Assembly: GCF_036588685.1 (NCBI RefSeq)
Contig: NC_086386.1
Coordinates: 32,975,883-33,039,882, forward strand
Length of the DNA: 64,000 nt
Origin: Mytilus trossulus
Taxonomy: Eukaryota > Mollusca > Bivalvia > Mytilida > Mytilidae
Reading direction: 5' to 3'
A program made the translations under genes and the position numbers. Below are positions 10,340 to 25,300 of the stretch, piece after piece; the stretch's first letter is position 1, and every line of letters begins with the position of its first letter. Under the pieces are notes generated by a model. It made no database searches, had not been told where the DNA came from, and worked only from the letters and a program-made list of their open reading frames with translations.

Positions 10340-13300
10340 GTATTTCGTTAATAATAAACCTATAAATAATAAGAACAAAAGTATAGAACTTATATCATTT
10401 TAAAGGAAGCACTCTACAAATAAAATAGAAAAATGTTTTTTTTGTGTACTACTTTTTCAAAACAACAGAGAAGATAAGTTGCATAATTCTTTAAGTTAAT
10501 GGTGCTACTCGTTGATATGCATCCACTTTCCTAGTCGTATTGTAAAAATACATTTTGTACTTTTATTTTTTTCACACATTGTTGTCAATATAAAGGAATT
10601 AAAAACATACTAGATATTGTTGCTATATACAGTACATATCCACATGCATGGCCCTAAAATTTGTTGATACCGGTTTATTGGCATTGCACAAGGTCATGTG
10701 TTTGTCTGACTGTTTGCGACGTCTTTACACTAAATCCATTGGATGTTGAATGTGAACTGATTGACAAGTGAGTGTTAAATGCATGATTTGTTTATGTGTT
10801 GATATTGTCTTTGAACTATCTGTTATTAAATGGTAGTACTCTCATCTATGTACTTAATGTCCATTGATTGTTAGGATGTACAAATACCCGGCCACATGTT
10901 AGATGACTTTCTATGTAAATCCATGCAATGCTTTGAGCCTTTTACGACGGCTTTTAAAGTTAGTTCTTATGTTTGACACCACTATCACAGATTAGGGGAC
11001 GGATAGATGCCCGCTAACATGTTTAACCTAGCCATATTCTATATAAGCCTGTCCTAATTCAGGGGCCTGAAAATCCATAGTTGTCAATTGTTGCTATATA
11101 GCATATTCTTTTTGTTCATTTTGTTGTTCATAAATTAGGCTGTCAAATTTATCCTTTGAATTGTTTTTCATTTGCCATTTCGGGACTTTTTGTAACTGCT
11201 CATGTGGTATACGCTTTGCGCATTGCTGAATAACGTAGTGCTACGGCCATCTTAAATTGTTAACTGTTGTTGCATTTGGTCTCTTGTAAAGAGTTCAGAG
11301 TTGTCTCATTGGCATTTATATCTCATTTTCTTAATATATGTAAATAATACACCTTCCTTTTGATTTTTATAATGGTTGTTTTATCACATAGTACTGTAAT
11401 GTCTGCATTATCTTATCTTTTGTTCAAACAATTTCTAAGCAATATTGGATACATGCTATAGCAAGAATGCTGTATATTTGTACATGTTATATCTTGTGTT
11501 TTAGAAGCTATTAACCTCAAAGATAGGAAATCTAAACTTCCGAAATTTATTCTTGTGCATCGTTAAAATAAAATTATAGTCAAGCTTGCCATGTTTTAAC
11601 TTCCGCCCTTGGCATTATCACAAATGAACAACTAAGAGAGTTGTTAGGAAAAGGATCATTTTTTTAAAATTCCTCAGCCCATCAACTAGAAAAAAACAGT
11701 TGAAGTTACTGGTTGATGCAGGTGATGATTAGACTAGAACATGTGTAAATCTCGAAAAATTCGAACCAGAACTGGACACTTTTCTGAATGAAATCAAGCC
11801 ATTCGATCATATTTTCAGAAACTCCGATATATTATAAGCAAACGGGCGTCTAACTCATTTAGGAACCTGAAAGTTGTAGATGTTTATCGTTTTTTTTATG
11901 ACAGATATGTTATTGTTACAACAAAAAAGACCTCTACTGATATAGTCTTCGTATGAAGCAACAAGTATTTGCAATGTCTCACAAAAGTCCCGGTTATAAG
12001 CAGCACAACTGGTAATCTTAAATATTTTTTTTTACAAAGGATGAGATTTTACAAAATCACAAATCTGTCATTCATTCCTTCTTTGTATATTAACACAAAC
12101 GAAAACAAAGAAAATTAATGGTCATTAAACTGAAACCGAAAACTTCACAAAAAAGTTAAATTATAAAAATACTGAACTCCGAGGAAAACTCAATCAGAAA
12201 GTCCCTCTAATGACAAAACAGATCAATAACTAATGGACAACACCTGTTCATATAAAGAATGATACATATAGCTGTTTCATCCTGATGTTCGACTTAACAA
12301 CTCTTCAAGTGCTGGCTTCAGTAAAAGATGGCCTAAATACATATTGTGATGAGATGTATTTAACCAGTGGTGGTAAGCAGATGAGGATGCTCAAAATTCT
12401 AAACATCTTCTGCTAAGTCTTAGATCACAATCTCTGTAATTTTGCAACAACACAAAGACCTAGTTTTTTTCTACGCATTACACTATTATTTCCCATTTTT
12501 TATTTAAAGATCAACTTCACCATCACATTAGCATAGCTTTTTCTGTAAACTTGGAAATCGTACCTCTTTTTAGTTATAATAATTCTTTTTTTTGTGAAGA
12601 ACCACATTGATTCTACAAGAAAGTATTGCGAAAGTGATTTTATTAAAATACTGAACTTTTTGATTGTTAATACAGATGGAAGATTAAAATGTATGAAAAC
12701 GACCGATTTCAAATTCGCAATTACCAATTTTCGATTTCTCAGCAGTAACATATCCTCTACCCTATCTTTTAGTGTTTACATATCTCAGGTGATACATTAT
12801 GCTCGTGCATATCACATCTCTCGAACTTCATATAAAAGAGTGTGCTAATTACACAGAAACTGCTTAAACACAGTTTCGAGGGGGAAAGATTAAAAATGAA
12901 ACTCCGTAAATTTTATGAACACCATTACAAATTGGTTGGTCTATGCGATTTGTCTCTATCTAAACTAACAAAGGACAATTTTTCCATGTCTAGATATCAA
13001 ATTGTGATAAACCAACTACGTTGTCTACGTTGTCTAATCTACCGAACGTTACCTATTTCTGAATGTAACTGGTTTGATATGTTTGAATTCGTATTGATTT
13101 GAGACGCGTATTGGTATTCGTATATCCAACAAGCGTGTATTTAGTTATGATATGTTATTTGTAATTCGGATTGGATATTGTCTTATGACTTATCATTTGT
13201 AGTTTTAATTCTATAAAAATAATTAACTACCTAGTTCATTTATATGATTTGAAGTTAAAGCGACTATATGCACAGGATTTATGTGTTTCTCACATTTGGA

Positions 13301-16300
13301 TTTACAAAAAAAACCGCATGAAAACGATGCGTGAACAAAACAAAGATAATCGGTTAAATTGTAACAAAAAGCGGCACAGCAGTCATAACCATGTCACAAA
13401 TAATAACACATTTACTTACAAAATTCTATATTAATATTCTAACATTGTTATACACTTTGCAAGAAACTGTGGTGAATTGTTTATATGTATTGACAGATGA
13501 TTACTTTCGATTTTAATTAAACTTTCGATTTACGTTTTCGGATTTTATTCATTATAAAAAAGGATAATTTCCAGTTTATAGACAATCACTCAAAAATGTT
13601 AAACAGGTTCGACCCATCATTTCTTTTTGAAAATGTCCTGTACCAAGTCAGAAAAATGGCCATTGTTATATCATAATTCGTATCTGTGTGTGTTCCATTT
13701 TAATGCTGTGTTACTGTTGTGTCGTAGTTATCCTGATATATTTTTTGTGTTTCTCTCAGTTTAAGTTTGTAACTCGGATTTGATTTTGTTCTCAATCGAT
13801 TGATGAATTTCGAACAGCAGTTTACTACTGAAGCCTTTATTTATATTCATCCTACCATATTGTTTTTTTTTTTTTAAATTGCCTGCATCAAGTCAAGAAA
13901 ATGGCAGTTTTTTAAATAATTTCTTTTGATGTCGCATTGGCGTTTGTATGTGTTGCACTTCAGTATTTTTGCCTAGATAATTAATATGTTTTCCTCGATT
14001 TATAAAATTGATTACCCGGATTTGTTTCCTCGCAATCTTTTTATGACTTTGGAACAGCACTATAATACTATTGCTTTCATTTTGCATTTTTCAAGTTATA
14101 ACATGTACAATATTGCTGTACATTTGTTAACATGTACAAAATCGAAACTTTGACACGACGTACATATATTTTGTATTTAGGTAAGGTAGGTTAGAATGTA
14201 GTTTAGTTTATGACATATATTTCTTGAATCATAGAGAGAAAAGGGAACATATTTCACCTGTCTTTATATTCTACCAAAAAGGTTAAGATCATATTGGTTC
14301 TTAAGATAGAGAAGGATAAGTGTGAAAAAATCTTTTATTTTATAGATTGAAGTGTGCAACAAGTGATAATTTACATTCTTAAATATCAAAGTCATTGACA
14401 AACAAGATAAAGATTCAGTAAAAATAACAAATTACGTCAAACGTTTATTTAAGAAGTGTTTTTCTTTATATTTATATAATTTGTAGTTATGCGAAAAAGA
14501 GTGGTTCTTCCATTTAATTCTTAAACTACTTATTAGTTTCAATTATTGTATTTTTTCTGTAGCAGATGTCTTCTATTAAAAGTCAAGTATACCAATATCT
14601 ATTCATTTGTTTTAGAAAAAATCCAGGTTACAAACAAAGGAAGTATCCCAAATACAATAATACAAACATGTACAGCACCAGTAGTAATTGAAGCTTTGGA
14701 AACCATAAAAGGTATTTAAAAGCCTATTGAATATACATTTTACAAAAGTCCACATAATTTCAGATTACCAAATAAATTAACACATAATTTTATGTGTCAT
14801 GCTTCTACACTGTTAAACCCTTTTTAAGATATTTTGTTACTTTTTTTTTTTATCTAAACAGTTACCAAACCCTCATAATTTATTTGTGATAAATATATAT
14901 GTGTACAGTACTCTTTATAGTACTTTAATAAATAATCATCTCTGTTCAGTACTCGTTTATATTACGATTTGTAATTATAGCCAGCAGATTGGAAACTGTT
15001 TCAAAAGCAATAGGATAATAAGGTTTGTTGCGTGATTCGTAATGTTGAATCCTATATTTTATTTATTGTATTTGGATAGTGTTGTTGTCCCTGGTCATTA
15101 TTGAATTAGGTCTCCTTTTAATAATTGGTTTGTTTATGATATCCTAAGTATCTTTTCCCGTTTAGAAAAGATTTACAAGAATGATGAAAAGTACTACACT
15201 CGTTTCTATATACCGCGCAAAGGTACCGTATAGCGGGTTATTTTCGCGGGTGTAAAATTTCGCGATTATAATTGACCAAGGTATATGAAATATTTTGGCG
15301 GTTATTATTTCGGCGGATTAAAATCTTTTATTTATACCTTTGTATAAACACCTTTAATTTGGCGGAATTTTTTTTGGCGATTTTGTTCTATCCGCGAAAA
15401 TAAGCGAAAATTTGCACCCCGCGAAAATAACCCGCTATACGGTAATTCGCATTAAACGAATTAATGTTTAGCACTTGTCGTAAAAGAGGACGCTTCCTTG
15501 TCATAAATAAGCACGAAGTTATATCTAATAATCGAGTCGCATGATCGCGGAATGATAGAAAAAATACTATAACAATATACTTGGGTTCTGCTTAACTTTT
15601 GAAAGTAAAAACAATCGAGTGTATGATCGTGGAATGATAGAAAAAATACTATAACAATATAATTGGGTTCTGCCTTACTTTTGAAAGTAAAAACAAACTA
15701 ATATTATCTTTGTTGTGATAGGTTATTTTTTTCTGAAGGATGTTCTCGACAAAAAAATTTGCCAAGCTCATAATTTCGTACGCTAAAGGGCGTTACGTCA
15801 ACACATGACTTTCGGTTACGTTCGGATTAAACAATATTGAACGTTGAAAACAGGTACGACAATGGAGTGTCTCTTTACACAGTTATGTTTTTTTTAAGAA
15901 ACTAGTTTTCAGTGTTTTTTTCTCCTCGGCAGTAATAAATATAAAAGAAATCTTCATTTTTGGTTTACATAGAGTGTTGTGAACTCTTTCTTATATTTAC
16001 TTCCTTTGTTAAGGGTTGAAAAGCGTCCGAAAGATAAGCAACAGTACACAAAACACAATATTTTAATTTAAAGATTATACAAAACTCCACCAAAAACCTG
16101 GATGAATTTAGGTTTTAAGACAGATAAGTATAACCTGCTTCAAAAGTGGACTCGTCTTGTTGCAGATTTAAGTGCCAGTCTGCCTAAGAATCAGCAAGTG
16201 ATGACAACATGACAAAAAAACCCACCCAATTTGACATTGTTTTCAGTTCATAGTATGTAGTTATTCACAAAAATATCATTCATTTCTGTTTTCTTTTCTG

Positions 16301-19300
16301 GTAATAGAAGATACACTTTGGTTGAAATGCACTAGAAATTAACAAATAAGGGGAGATAACTCTTATTTGGCTATCATTCTAACCAATATTCTAACCGAGT
16401 TATTTGATATTACCAGACACACACAAACGAAAGACTAATAATTTTTAACTCAGGATTATGATTAGTATTAAATAGAAGGATTAGCTCGGTGGGTTTTTTC
16501 TCATCATGTTTTGAATTTTATCTTAATTGCCTGATTCTTACAAAGACTGGCAATTAAATACAAATAATGTTGTTAATATTAAACTACATGTACGTACATG
16601 TACAGCTGATCATTGCGACTTTTTTGTGTTATATTTAAAACGAACATGGTAACACATCAGTTTATTCTTTTGCATAGTTTTCTACGTTTGAATTCAGTAT
16701 TATGAAGTTGTGTTCCGACAACAATTTCGATAAAATCACCAACCTTAACTTTCTCAGTTGAGTTATAGAAGACTTGAACAAAATTATTTTCAGCTTTACA
16801 ATTTTTTTTGTACATAGAAAAATTGGAAAATTGTTCTCATATGATATTGTCATGGAATAAAATAAAAACGTGGTATATACTTTTACAGGAGCTGCACAAT
16901 TACATACACAACTAGTAGAATTAAGTGATGCAGGCAAATTAGAAGACAAAGGTACGTGAATAAATAAATGCATAATATACACAGAAGGCGGATTTGGAAC
17001 GAATTAAGACCAAATGAATCCCAAAGTGTTAACAGGTTATCAGCTGTAACATTCATGTTTCAAACCATCAAGCAAATAACGACAACGTCTGTTGGTTTCA
17101 GCATAAAAAACTTTATTAAGTCTGATTTTGGTGCACATTGAAGAGAAATTAAGGAATAACAGTACTGTAGTTGAAGAGTTGCCACCGTCAATTGTAGATT
17201 TGACGGTCGCGAATGCAGCTTTACTGGCGACGCGTAGCGGAGACAGTAAAACGGAGATTTGCGACCGTTAAATCAAAATTAACCGTGGCAACTCTTCAAC
17301 TACAGTACTGTTATTCCGATTCTAATGCATTACCAAAAGAAAAAATACAATAAAAACTTAAAAAATGTCTTATAATTTGTCAAATAAAAAAAAATCCGCG
17401 AAACTTCATGAATGATTTTGTCTAAACGTGACGTCATTCAAATGAAAACTTACAAACTGAAGGTTATTACGTTACCTGTTCGCTTCAAATTCGGATAAAA
17501 TTACATTAAAACGGTGATTTCGAGGTAGGTGTTGTTTTATTTTCGATGATATAGTAGTAATCGAACATTTGTTGATTCATCAATTCAAAATGGCGGGTCC
17601 CTCCTTAGTTACGCCTGGTCAACTGTGGATTTGACGGCAACTTTTAGCCAATGAAAAAGATTGTTACATCCAAATTGCATTAGAATAAAACATCTAAAGG
17701 TGCCAAAAAAAGATTATCATTCATTCTAATCATACCTGTTTGTGTATCCTTTTTATCAATCAACGTGCAGAATTGAAATTCTAACATAACAGCCAATATT
17801 TGCTTTACATTATACCTTTAAGTGATACCATATCTCAGCAAAAGATTAGGTCTAAGCATTTTCACAAGATAAAAACAATATAGTACAGGGATTAGTTTTT
17901 ACAAAAGCAGTCAAAAAGGTATCAATTAATTACATAAAGATAGACGCAATTAAACTTTCATTCCTAATCCATGACTAGAAAACATATTTAGATAGTGTCA
18001 CTCCTTCTTGACAAGTTAAAAAAATGTCTCTTAAGAGATATAGGAACATGTGGTATGAATGCCAATAATTACCCTTCCTTATCAAAACTTTATACTGTTT
18101 TGTAAAAAGGAAAAAAAAACATAAAATATTTGTCAATACTTCTTTTTGATTGTTTCCGAAAAGAAGACAAGCGTTAGTTGGCTTTTAGTTTGTTTTATAT
18201 TTTTTTTTTATTATTTAGGTGCAAAACCAAAAACAAGACCATCATATCTAGACTCTTCAAATAACGGAAACACAAATGAGAAAGGTAACTGTAAATATGA
18301 TATGTTGACCAAGCAGGTGGAATCAATAGTCATTAGAAATAAATATATATGATAAAGTAGGTTACAATCCCTTGTCAAGCATCTCTGTCCTGTTGTGGGT
18401 AATTGTTTGATTGGATTAGCAGTAGCATTTGTACATCAGTTAATTAAGTGAAAACTATAAAAATGTATTTTTCTCATAGTTAAAAAAAAATAAAATAACT
18501 AAGTGAAACTTATAATTCTTATTCATCTATTATAATAATAAAAAATAACATCATCTATAAGATAGCATCTTTTTAATAAACAAGTCACACCATATGAATA
18601 TTATAAGTTTAAAAAGTAAACTGTAACAGAGTGTACTTAACAGGGTGTTAATTACCCCGACCATACGCGTATGGTCCGATCGTATGATCGGGCCATATGA
18701 GTATATATCCATATGGTCATGGCCATACGCGTATGGTCAAAATACTCATATGGTTCGGAACATATACACAAGCATGATTTACAATCCATTTCGATTTTGG
18801 ATAGTCCGACTTTCTTTCGAAAGTCCATGTACATTTTGCAAGTAATACTTTGACCTACAATTTAACAACAACAAAATTAAATTTACGAGGTGCCAATCAT
18901 ATTCAATATATTTGTTAACTTGGTTATTTCAAGCATAAGAAATACCAAATACATATTATGTTGACCATTTGTCTTTTATTCGAATTTCATAATGAGCCAT
19001 GTCGTATTTGTTATCTTTTCGTGTGAAGTGTTTTAGCTTTATAGTCTACCATTTCTGTTGATACTTTCCATTTTGAATTTCCTCGGGGTTCGGTATTTTT
19101 GTGATTTTACTTTTTAATGCTTAATAGATCTGTCATCAATTTAAAAACGTATTACCTTTAATCTGCACTATTTGATATGAATCATTTAAATGCAAAAGCA
19201 AAAGCAATTAAAGACAGTCAGACTCGTCAAGTACAAGACAAACAGATGTGAAAGGTAACTGTATGTATGAAATGTTAACCAAACAGGTGGAAAAAATAGT

Positions 19301-22300
19301 CATTAATTTTTTTAGAGATAGAGTAGGTTACAATCCCTTGTAAAACATCCCTGTCCTGTTGTGGGTAATTGTTTGATTATCAGTAATATTTGTACATCAG
19401 TAATATGAGTGAAAATTATGATTTTTTTTTAAAGTCAATGTGGATTTTACGAGTATACTTTTCGCCTACAATTTATAACGACAATATAAAGTAAATTGTA
19501 CGTGTATTGGGTCCCATTGAATGTTTCGAAGTAAAACAAAAAACATGATATATCTTAACCAATATTATCTTTGTTGTTATTGGTAATTTTTTCTATCGAG
19601 GATGGGCGTGAAGAAATATTTCATCAAAGATACCAAGTTCATAATTTTGACGCCTTAGTGTGTTAAGTCAATAAATTTCTCACGGTAACGCTCGGATTGA
19701 ATAATGTTAAAAGTTAAAAACAAGTATGCAAGATGGAGTGTCTCTCTCTATACATCGTTTTGTTTTAATTTTTATTTTGAAGGACCTTTTTTCAGTGCAA
19801 TTTATATTTCTAAGTGTTATGATTATACAGAAATCTTCTTTTTGAGCTCGATTGGTTTGGGGGGGGGGGGGGGCAAGTGACCTTTCTTATCAATTGGTGT
19901 TTGTCGTCGTCCGTCGTCCGTCGTCCCATGTCGTCGTTTGTCGTAGAATAACTTTAACAAAAATAAAAATATATGATCAAGTAGGTTAAAATCCCTGGTT
20001 AAAAATCCCTGTCCTGTTGTTGGTAATTGTTAAGAAGAAGCTTCGGTACATCAGTTATGTGAGTGTAAATGATACAAATGTTTTGCAATTACTAGTGTGG
20101 CATGTATACATAGCCACAAAAACCTTATTTCCCATTTGTTGGGTTGAAAGTGGTACAAATGTATATACTAGCATGATTTGCAATCCATTTCAATTATAGA
20201 TAATCTGACTTCTTTTCTAAGTCTATGTGAATAATTCAAGGTTACTTTCGCATACAAATTAACAACAATGAAAAGTAAATACAACGAGGTGCCTACCATA
20301 TTCAATATATTTATTAACTTGGTTGTTTCATGCAAAAGAAATACTAATTACGTACTTTTTGACCATGTGTCTTCTACTTGTATTTCCTTATCAGCTATTG
20401 GCAGCTGTAATCTTTTAATGTGAAGAATATTGGCTTTTGATTTTACCATTTGGTAAGGGACTTTCCGATTTAAATTTTCATCGGAGTTCGGTATTATTTA
20501 GTGATTTTACATTTTGTTGCTTAACAAATCTGTTATAAATTTAAAAACGTATTACCCTCAATCGAGACTGTTTTATAAAGATATATATATATATATATTA
20601 TTCAGGTGAAAAAGAAAAAACAAAACCATCAGACTCGTCAAATACAGGAATAACAGATAAGAAAGGTAACTGTATGTATGACATGTTAGCCAAACAGGTG
20701 AAAACAACAGGCATTAGAAATACAAATATATGATAAAGAAGGTTAAAATCCCAAGTAATGTCCCAGTCCTATTGTTGGTAATTGTTAAGAAGTAGAATTT
20801 GTACATCAGTTATGTGAGTGAAAATTGTGAAAGTGTTTTACTACAAATAATTCGAAAGGTAAACAAGGAAAGTATAAAAACAGTTTCAATCCAATGTTTC
20901 TACATAAGAAATTGTCTATACATGTCAGGAATATGACAGTTTATATCCATTTGTTTGATGTGTTTGAGCTTTGATTTTGCCATTTGAAAAGTAACTTTTC
21001 GTCTTGCTTTTTTTCGGAGCTCCTCAAAAGTATAGTCCAGCTTTATTTCGAAAGTCAATGTGAATGTTGCAAGTAAATATTTTGCCTACAATTTTACAAC
21101 AATAAAAAGTATAAAAAACGAGGTGCCAAACATATTGAATATATTTATTCCCTTGATAATTTAATGCATAAGAATGTCCAGTAATATATTCTTTATCTAT
21201 ATAGATGTGTGTCATTAATACATAATAGCATATTTCATTATGAGCAGTTTGATACTTAATTATTTAGGTGAAAAAGAAAAAATCAGACAACCAGACTCGT
21301 CAAATAAAGGAAAAACAGATGATAAAGGTAACTGTATGTATGAAATATTAGCCGAGCAGAGGAAAACAATAGTCATTTGAAATAAAAATATATGATAAAC
21401 TAGATTATAATCTCTTGTCAAACATCCCTGTCTTGATGTTCGAAATTGTTGAATTAGCAGTACACTGGTAAAAATGCCACACATGTGAACATGCGTGACA
21501 CATGCGTTTCACATGTGTGTCGCACGCATGTGAAAGAGACGTTTCATGCCACGCATGTGACACATGTGTGAAAAACGAATGTGATACGCATGATATACAC
21601 ATGTGATCATGTGTTTCACGTGTGAATCACATGTGTAGGAAAAAACACCTGTGACACATGCGTGATTTCTGCATTCAAAAGGCATGGTGCCTGTACTAAA
21701 AAAAATTCAAAATGTGTGATACGCATGATACACACATGTGATCATGCGTTTCACATGTGAATCATATGTGTACAAGAAATACACCTGTGATACATGCGTG
21801 ATTTCTGCATGTAAAAGGCATTGTGTCTGTATTAAATATTTTTCAAAATGTCCTCCTATATGTCTAATTATCATGGTTGTTGATATGTTTGTTAGTTCTC
21901 AGGTGCAGCAAAAGTGATTAGTATACATATAGTTAATATTATTGAAGTTTCATATTTATCCTGTTCTACCTATTGTGAATGATTCATGAAGAAACATTTT
22001 ATAAAAATCATCAGACTGCAATACAATTTGAACCTGATCTGTAACTTGTTAAACCAAAACTTAAATCAATATATAAGCTGAAGCATGACAAAAAAAACCC
22101 AAGAAAATGTGCGACAGTGTCACTATATAATATAGTACACTGAAATTCTGCTCACACTTTTCATGTTCAGTATAGCACAAAGTCAGGGTCAAAACCTGAA
22201 CTAGAAGCCATTATATCACTTATTTGTGTCAATTAAGTTGATTGGGCTTCAACTGCATCGCTAACTACATATACAGTGACCAACAACTTTAACCAAAAAT

Positions 22301-25300
22301 CCTTAAGTTAAAATAAGATGGACGAATGGACAGACAGACACACGCACCAAAAACACATACTACTCCTTGACTAACCTATTATTAATTGTCTTACTTGCAA
22401 AAGATGCCTATTTTTGTTTTTAAAGTTTTGAAGAAAAAAAGTAGTTTACTCAGCCCCATATTCATGTGCCTGTTTCAAGCCAGGGTTTCCGTAGTTGTCT
22501 AAAGTCTCATCCTAACTAAACATATTTCAAAAATTTGGTGTTAATAGCAGTGCTTTGATTGGTAGACTCTGGTCAATTAAGTAGATCATGAAATTGTTTA
22601 GACACCTGTTTATTGTTGAGGACTGTATGTTAGCACCTTAATGCCTTTTATGTGCTTTTGTTGTTGTGTTGCTGTCTGATTGATTTATACCTCATATCAC
22701 ATTATATTGATTAATTGCAGTTATTTTCAACCATTTCCTTCTTATTTCAAATCAATTTGTTGACAAACAATAAGCATATACCATTAGAAGATTTCAAAGT
22801 TTGGCTGCATAATAAGCTAAAAATTCTTGTAATTTCAAATATTTATATAAAATTCAGTTTAAAACATGTGTTATTCATTTTAGACTATAATTGTCATTTG
22901 ACACAATAATTTGAATTTGAATTGTATTATAATCAGAAAGTACTTGTGGTTGAAAAAATATACACAATATTTAATTCCATGTGTTTTAAATTTCTTGAAT
23001 ACATCATTCCCATATCATGACCACGTGTAAGAGTTCTATCCTGTATGGAATTGCTGTAATTGCTATTTGTATCCAAGGCTTCCTTCGTACATTAGCACTT
23101 ATCCTAGGCTTCTAAGATGTTGCTTGAATGATAAAATCCTGTAATACATTATCAGCCATCAGACTCTTGGAATACAGTTGCTGTAATTAAAAAAAACCAC
23201 TATATAACATCAAATATTGGCTTACCAATCAAGCAAAAATGATAACATAAATTAAATAAGTAATGATTTACCAACCTTACATATATGTATTTAAATATCG
23301 TGTGAACAACTGTAGTGGAGAAATAATAGTTTTCTTTTTGCTATTTATCATGGTTGGTTTTTTTTGCTTATTGTCTTTTAAGTAAATCAGGCTGTAAGTT
23401 TTCTCTTTGGAATTGTTTTACATCTGTCATTCTATGATCTTTTATAGCTTGCTAAATTCTGTATTGGTTTTGCTTATTGTTGAAAGCTGTACATACATGT
23501 AAAGTGGTCTATAGTTGCTAACATTCAGTCATTTAGACTCTGATGGATAGTTGTCTCATTGGCAATAATACTACATATTATTTTTTTACTTTAATAAATG
23601 AATAATTAATAATGATAACTAACTCTTTTCATGCATGTGTACTACACATTACCTGTATATATAATATATATGGCATTCGGACCTTAATGTAGACCAATTT
23701 AAAAACAGGGACCAAATTCCCCAAAAAAATAATACACGATTTGATTCAGCATATTTAATAGAGAACTCTATGAATTCAAGAACAAAACCCCATTGAAATT
23801 GGTAAAAAAAAATAGAGGCTCTTAAGAGCCTGTGTTGCTAACCTTGGTTTATGTGCATATTAAACAAAGGAAACAGATGGATTCATCACAAAATTGTGTT
23901 TTCGTGATGATGATGTGTTTGTAGATCAACTTTTACTGATCATTGTTGTTACTGACAGTTTTCTCTATCTATAATGAACTTGGCCCTTTAGTTACAGAGG
24001 ACACTATGTAAAAATTTACCAAAATTTACCAAATGTTAAAAAATGACTATAAAGGGCAATAACTCCTTAAGGGGTCAACTGACCATTTTGGTAATGTTTG
24101 ACTTATAATTTGTAGATCTTAATTTGCTGAACATTATTGCTGTTTACAAGTTATCTCTATCTATAACATTATTGCTGTTTACAAGTTATCTCTATCTATA
24201 ATAGTATTCAAGATAGTAGCCAAAAACGGCTAAATTTCTTTAAAAATTACCAATTGGGGGGCAGTAACCCAACAACCAGTTGTCCAATTCATCTGAAAAT
24301 TCCAGGGCAGATAGATATTGACTAGAAAAACAAGGAAACCCCTTGTAAGATTTCCTTTAAATGCTTTGGTTTCAGAGTTATAAGCCAAAATCTACATTTT
24401 ACCCCATATGTTCTATTTTTAGCCATGGTGGCCATCTTTGTTGGTTGGCAGGGTCACCGCACACAATTTTCAAACTAGATACCCTTATTATGATTTTGGC
24501 TAAGTTTTGTTGAATTTGGTTCAGTAGTTTCAGAGGAGAAGATTTTTGTAAAAGATAACAAACATTTATGAAAAATTGGTAAAAAAATGACTATCTCCTT
24601 AAGGGGTCAACTGACCATTTTGATCATGTTGACTTATTTGTAGATCTTACTTTGCTGAACATAATTGCTGTTTAAAGTTTATCTCTATCTATAATAAATT
24701 TCAAGATAATAACCGAACACAGACAAAGTTTCCTTAAAATTACCAATTCAGGGGCAGCAACCCAACAACCCATTGTCTGATTTATCTGAAAATTTCAGGG
24801 CAGAGAGATCTTGACCTAATAAACAATTTAACCCCCATGTCAGATTTGCTCTAAATGCTTTGAGTTCAGAGTTATTAGCCAAAATATACATTTTACCCCT
24901 ATGTTTTATTTTTAGCCATGGTGGCCATCTTGATTATTTTGGCGGGTGACGGGACACAATTTTTAAACTAGATACCCCAATGATGATTGTGGCCAAGTTG
25001 GGTTAAATTTGGCCCAGTAGTTTCAGAGAAGATTTTTGTAAAAGTTTTCGAACGACGGACATATGAGAAAAGCTCACTTAAGACAGGCACGGATCCGTAC
25101 GGCATAGGGAGGTTCCCTTTATTTTTAGACGATCAATGCATTTGAATGGAGACATGTAATTGGACCCCCCCCCCCCCCCCAACACTTTTTTTAAATGACT
25201 GGATCAGCCCCTGTTTAAGGGCCAGGTGAGCTAAAAAGCAATTTATACAAAGTATTAGAAAAGTATTGTTTTGGCCCCTTTTTTCATAAACAGTTTGTGC

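Larger units (their letters stand above)
18285..21462 (+). repeat. Tandem exon-intron duplication units
   Basis: Each unit follows its microexon with the same intron string: GACATGTTAGCCAAACAGGT, AATAAAAATATATGATAAAG, TAGGTTAAAATCCCTTGTCA, CATCCCTGTCCTGTTG, GGTAATTGTTTGATTAGCAG. Farther on come TAGCATGATTTGCAATCCAT, GAAAGTCAATGTGAATGTTG, CAAG, CCTACAATTTAACAACAATA and ATATTCAATATATTTATTAA. Units start at 18219, about 19190 (dead exon), about 19960 (exon missing), 20606, 21268, 53523, 58373 and 59087. The unit beginning at 21268 is split by the giant element and resumes at 51372. The unit beginning at 53523 is split by the CACTA-type element at 54106. Confidence 0.8.

Noticed and set aside
21463..21848. 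CRISPR-like array
   Set aside because: Repeats are short palindromic words in mixed orientation without regular spacers, in a eukaryotic intron; they form the element's subterminal region.
23880..25085. Possible coding exons in the tandem repeat
   Set aside because: Both monomers have stops in all frames; conservation is at DNA level only.
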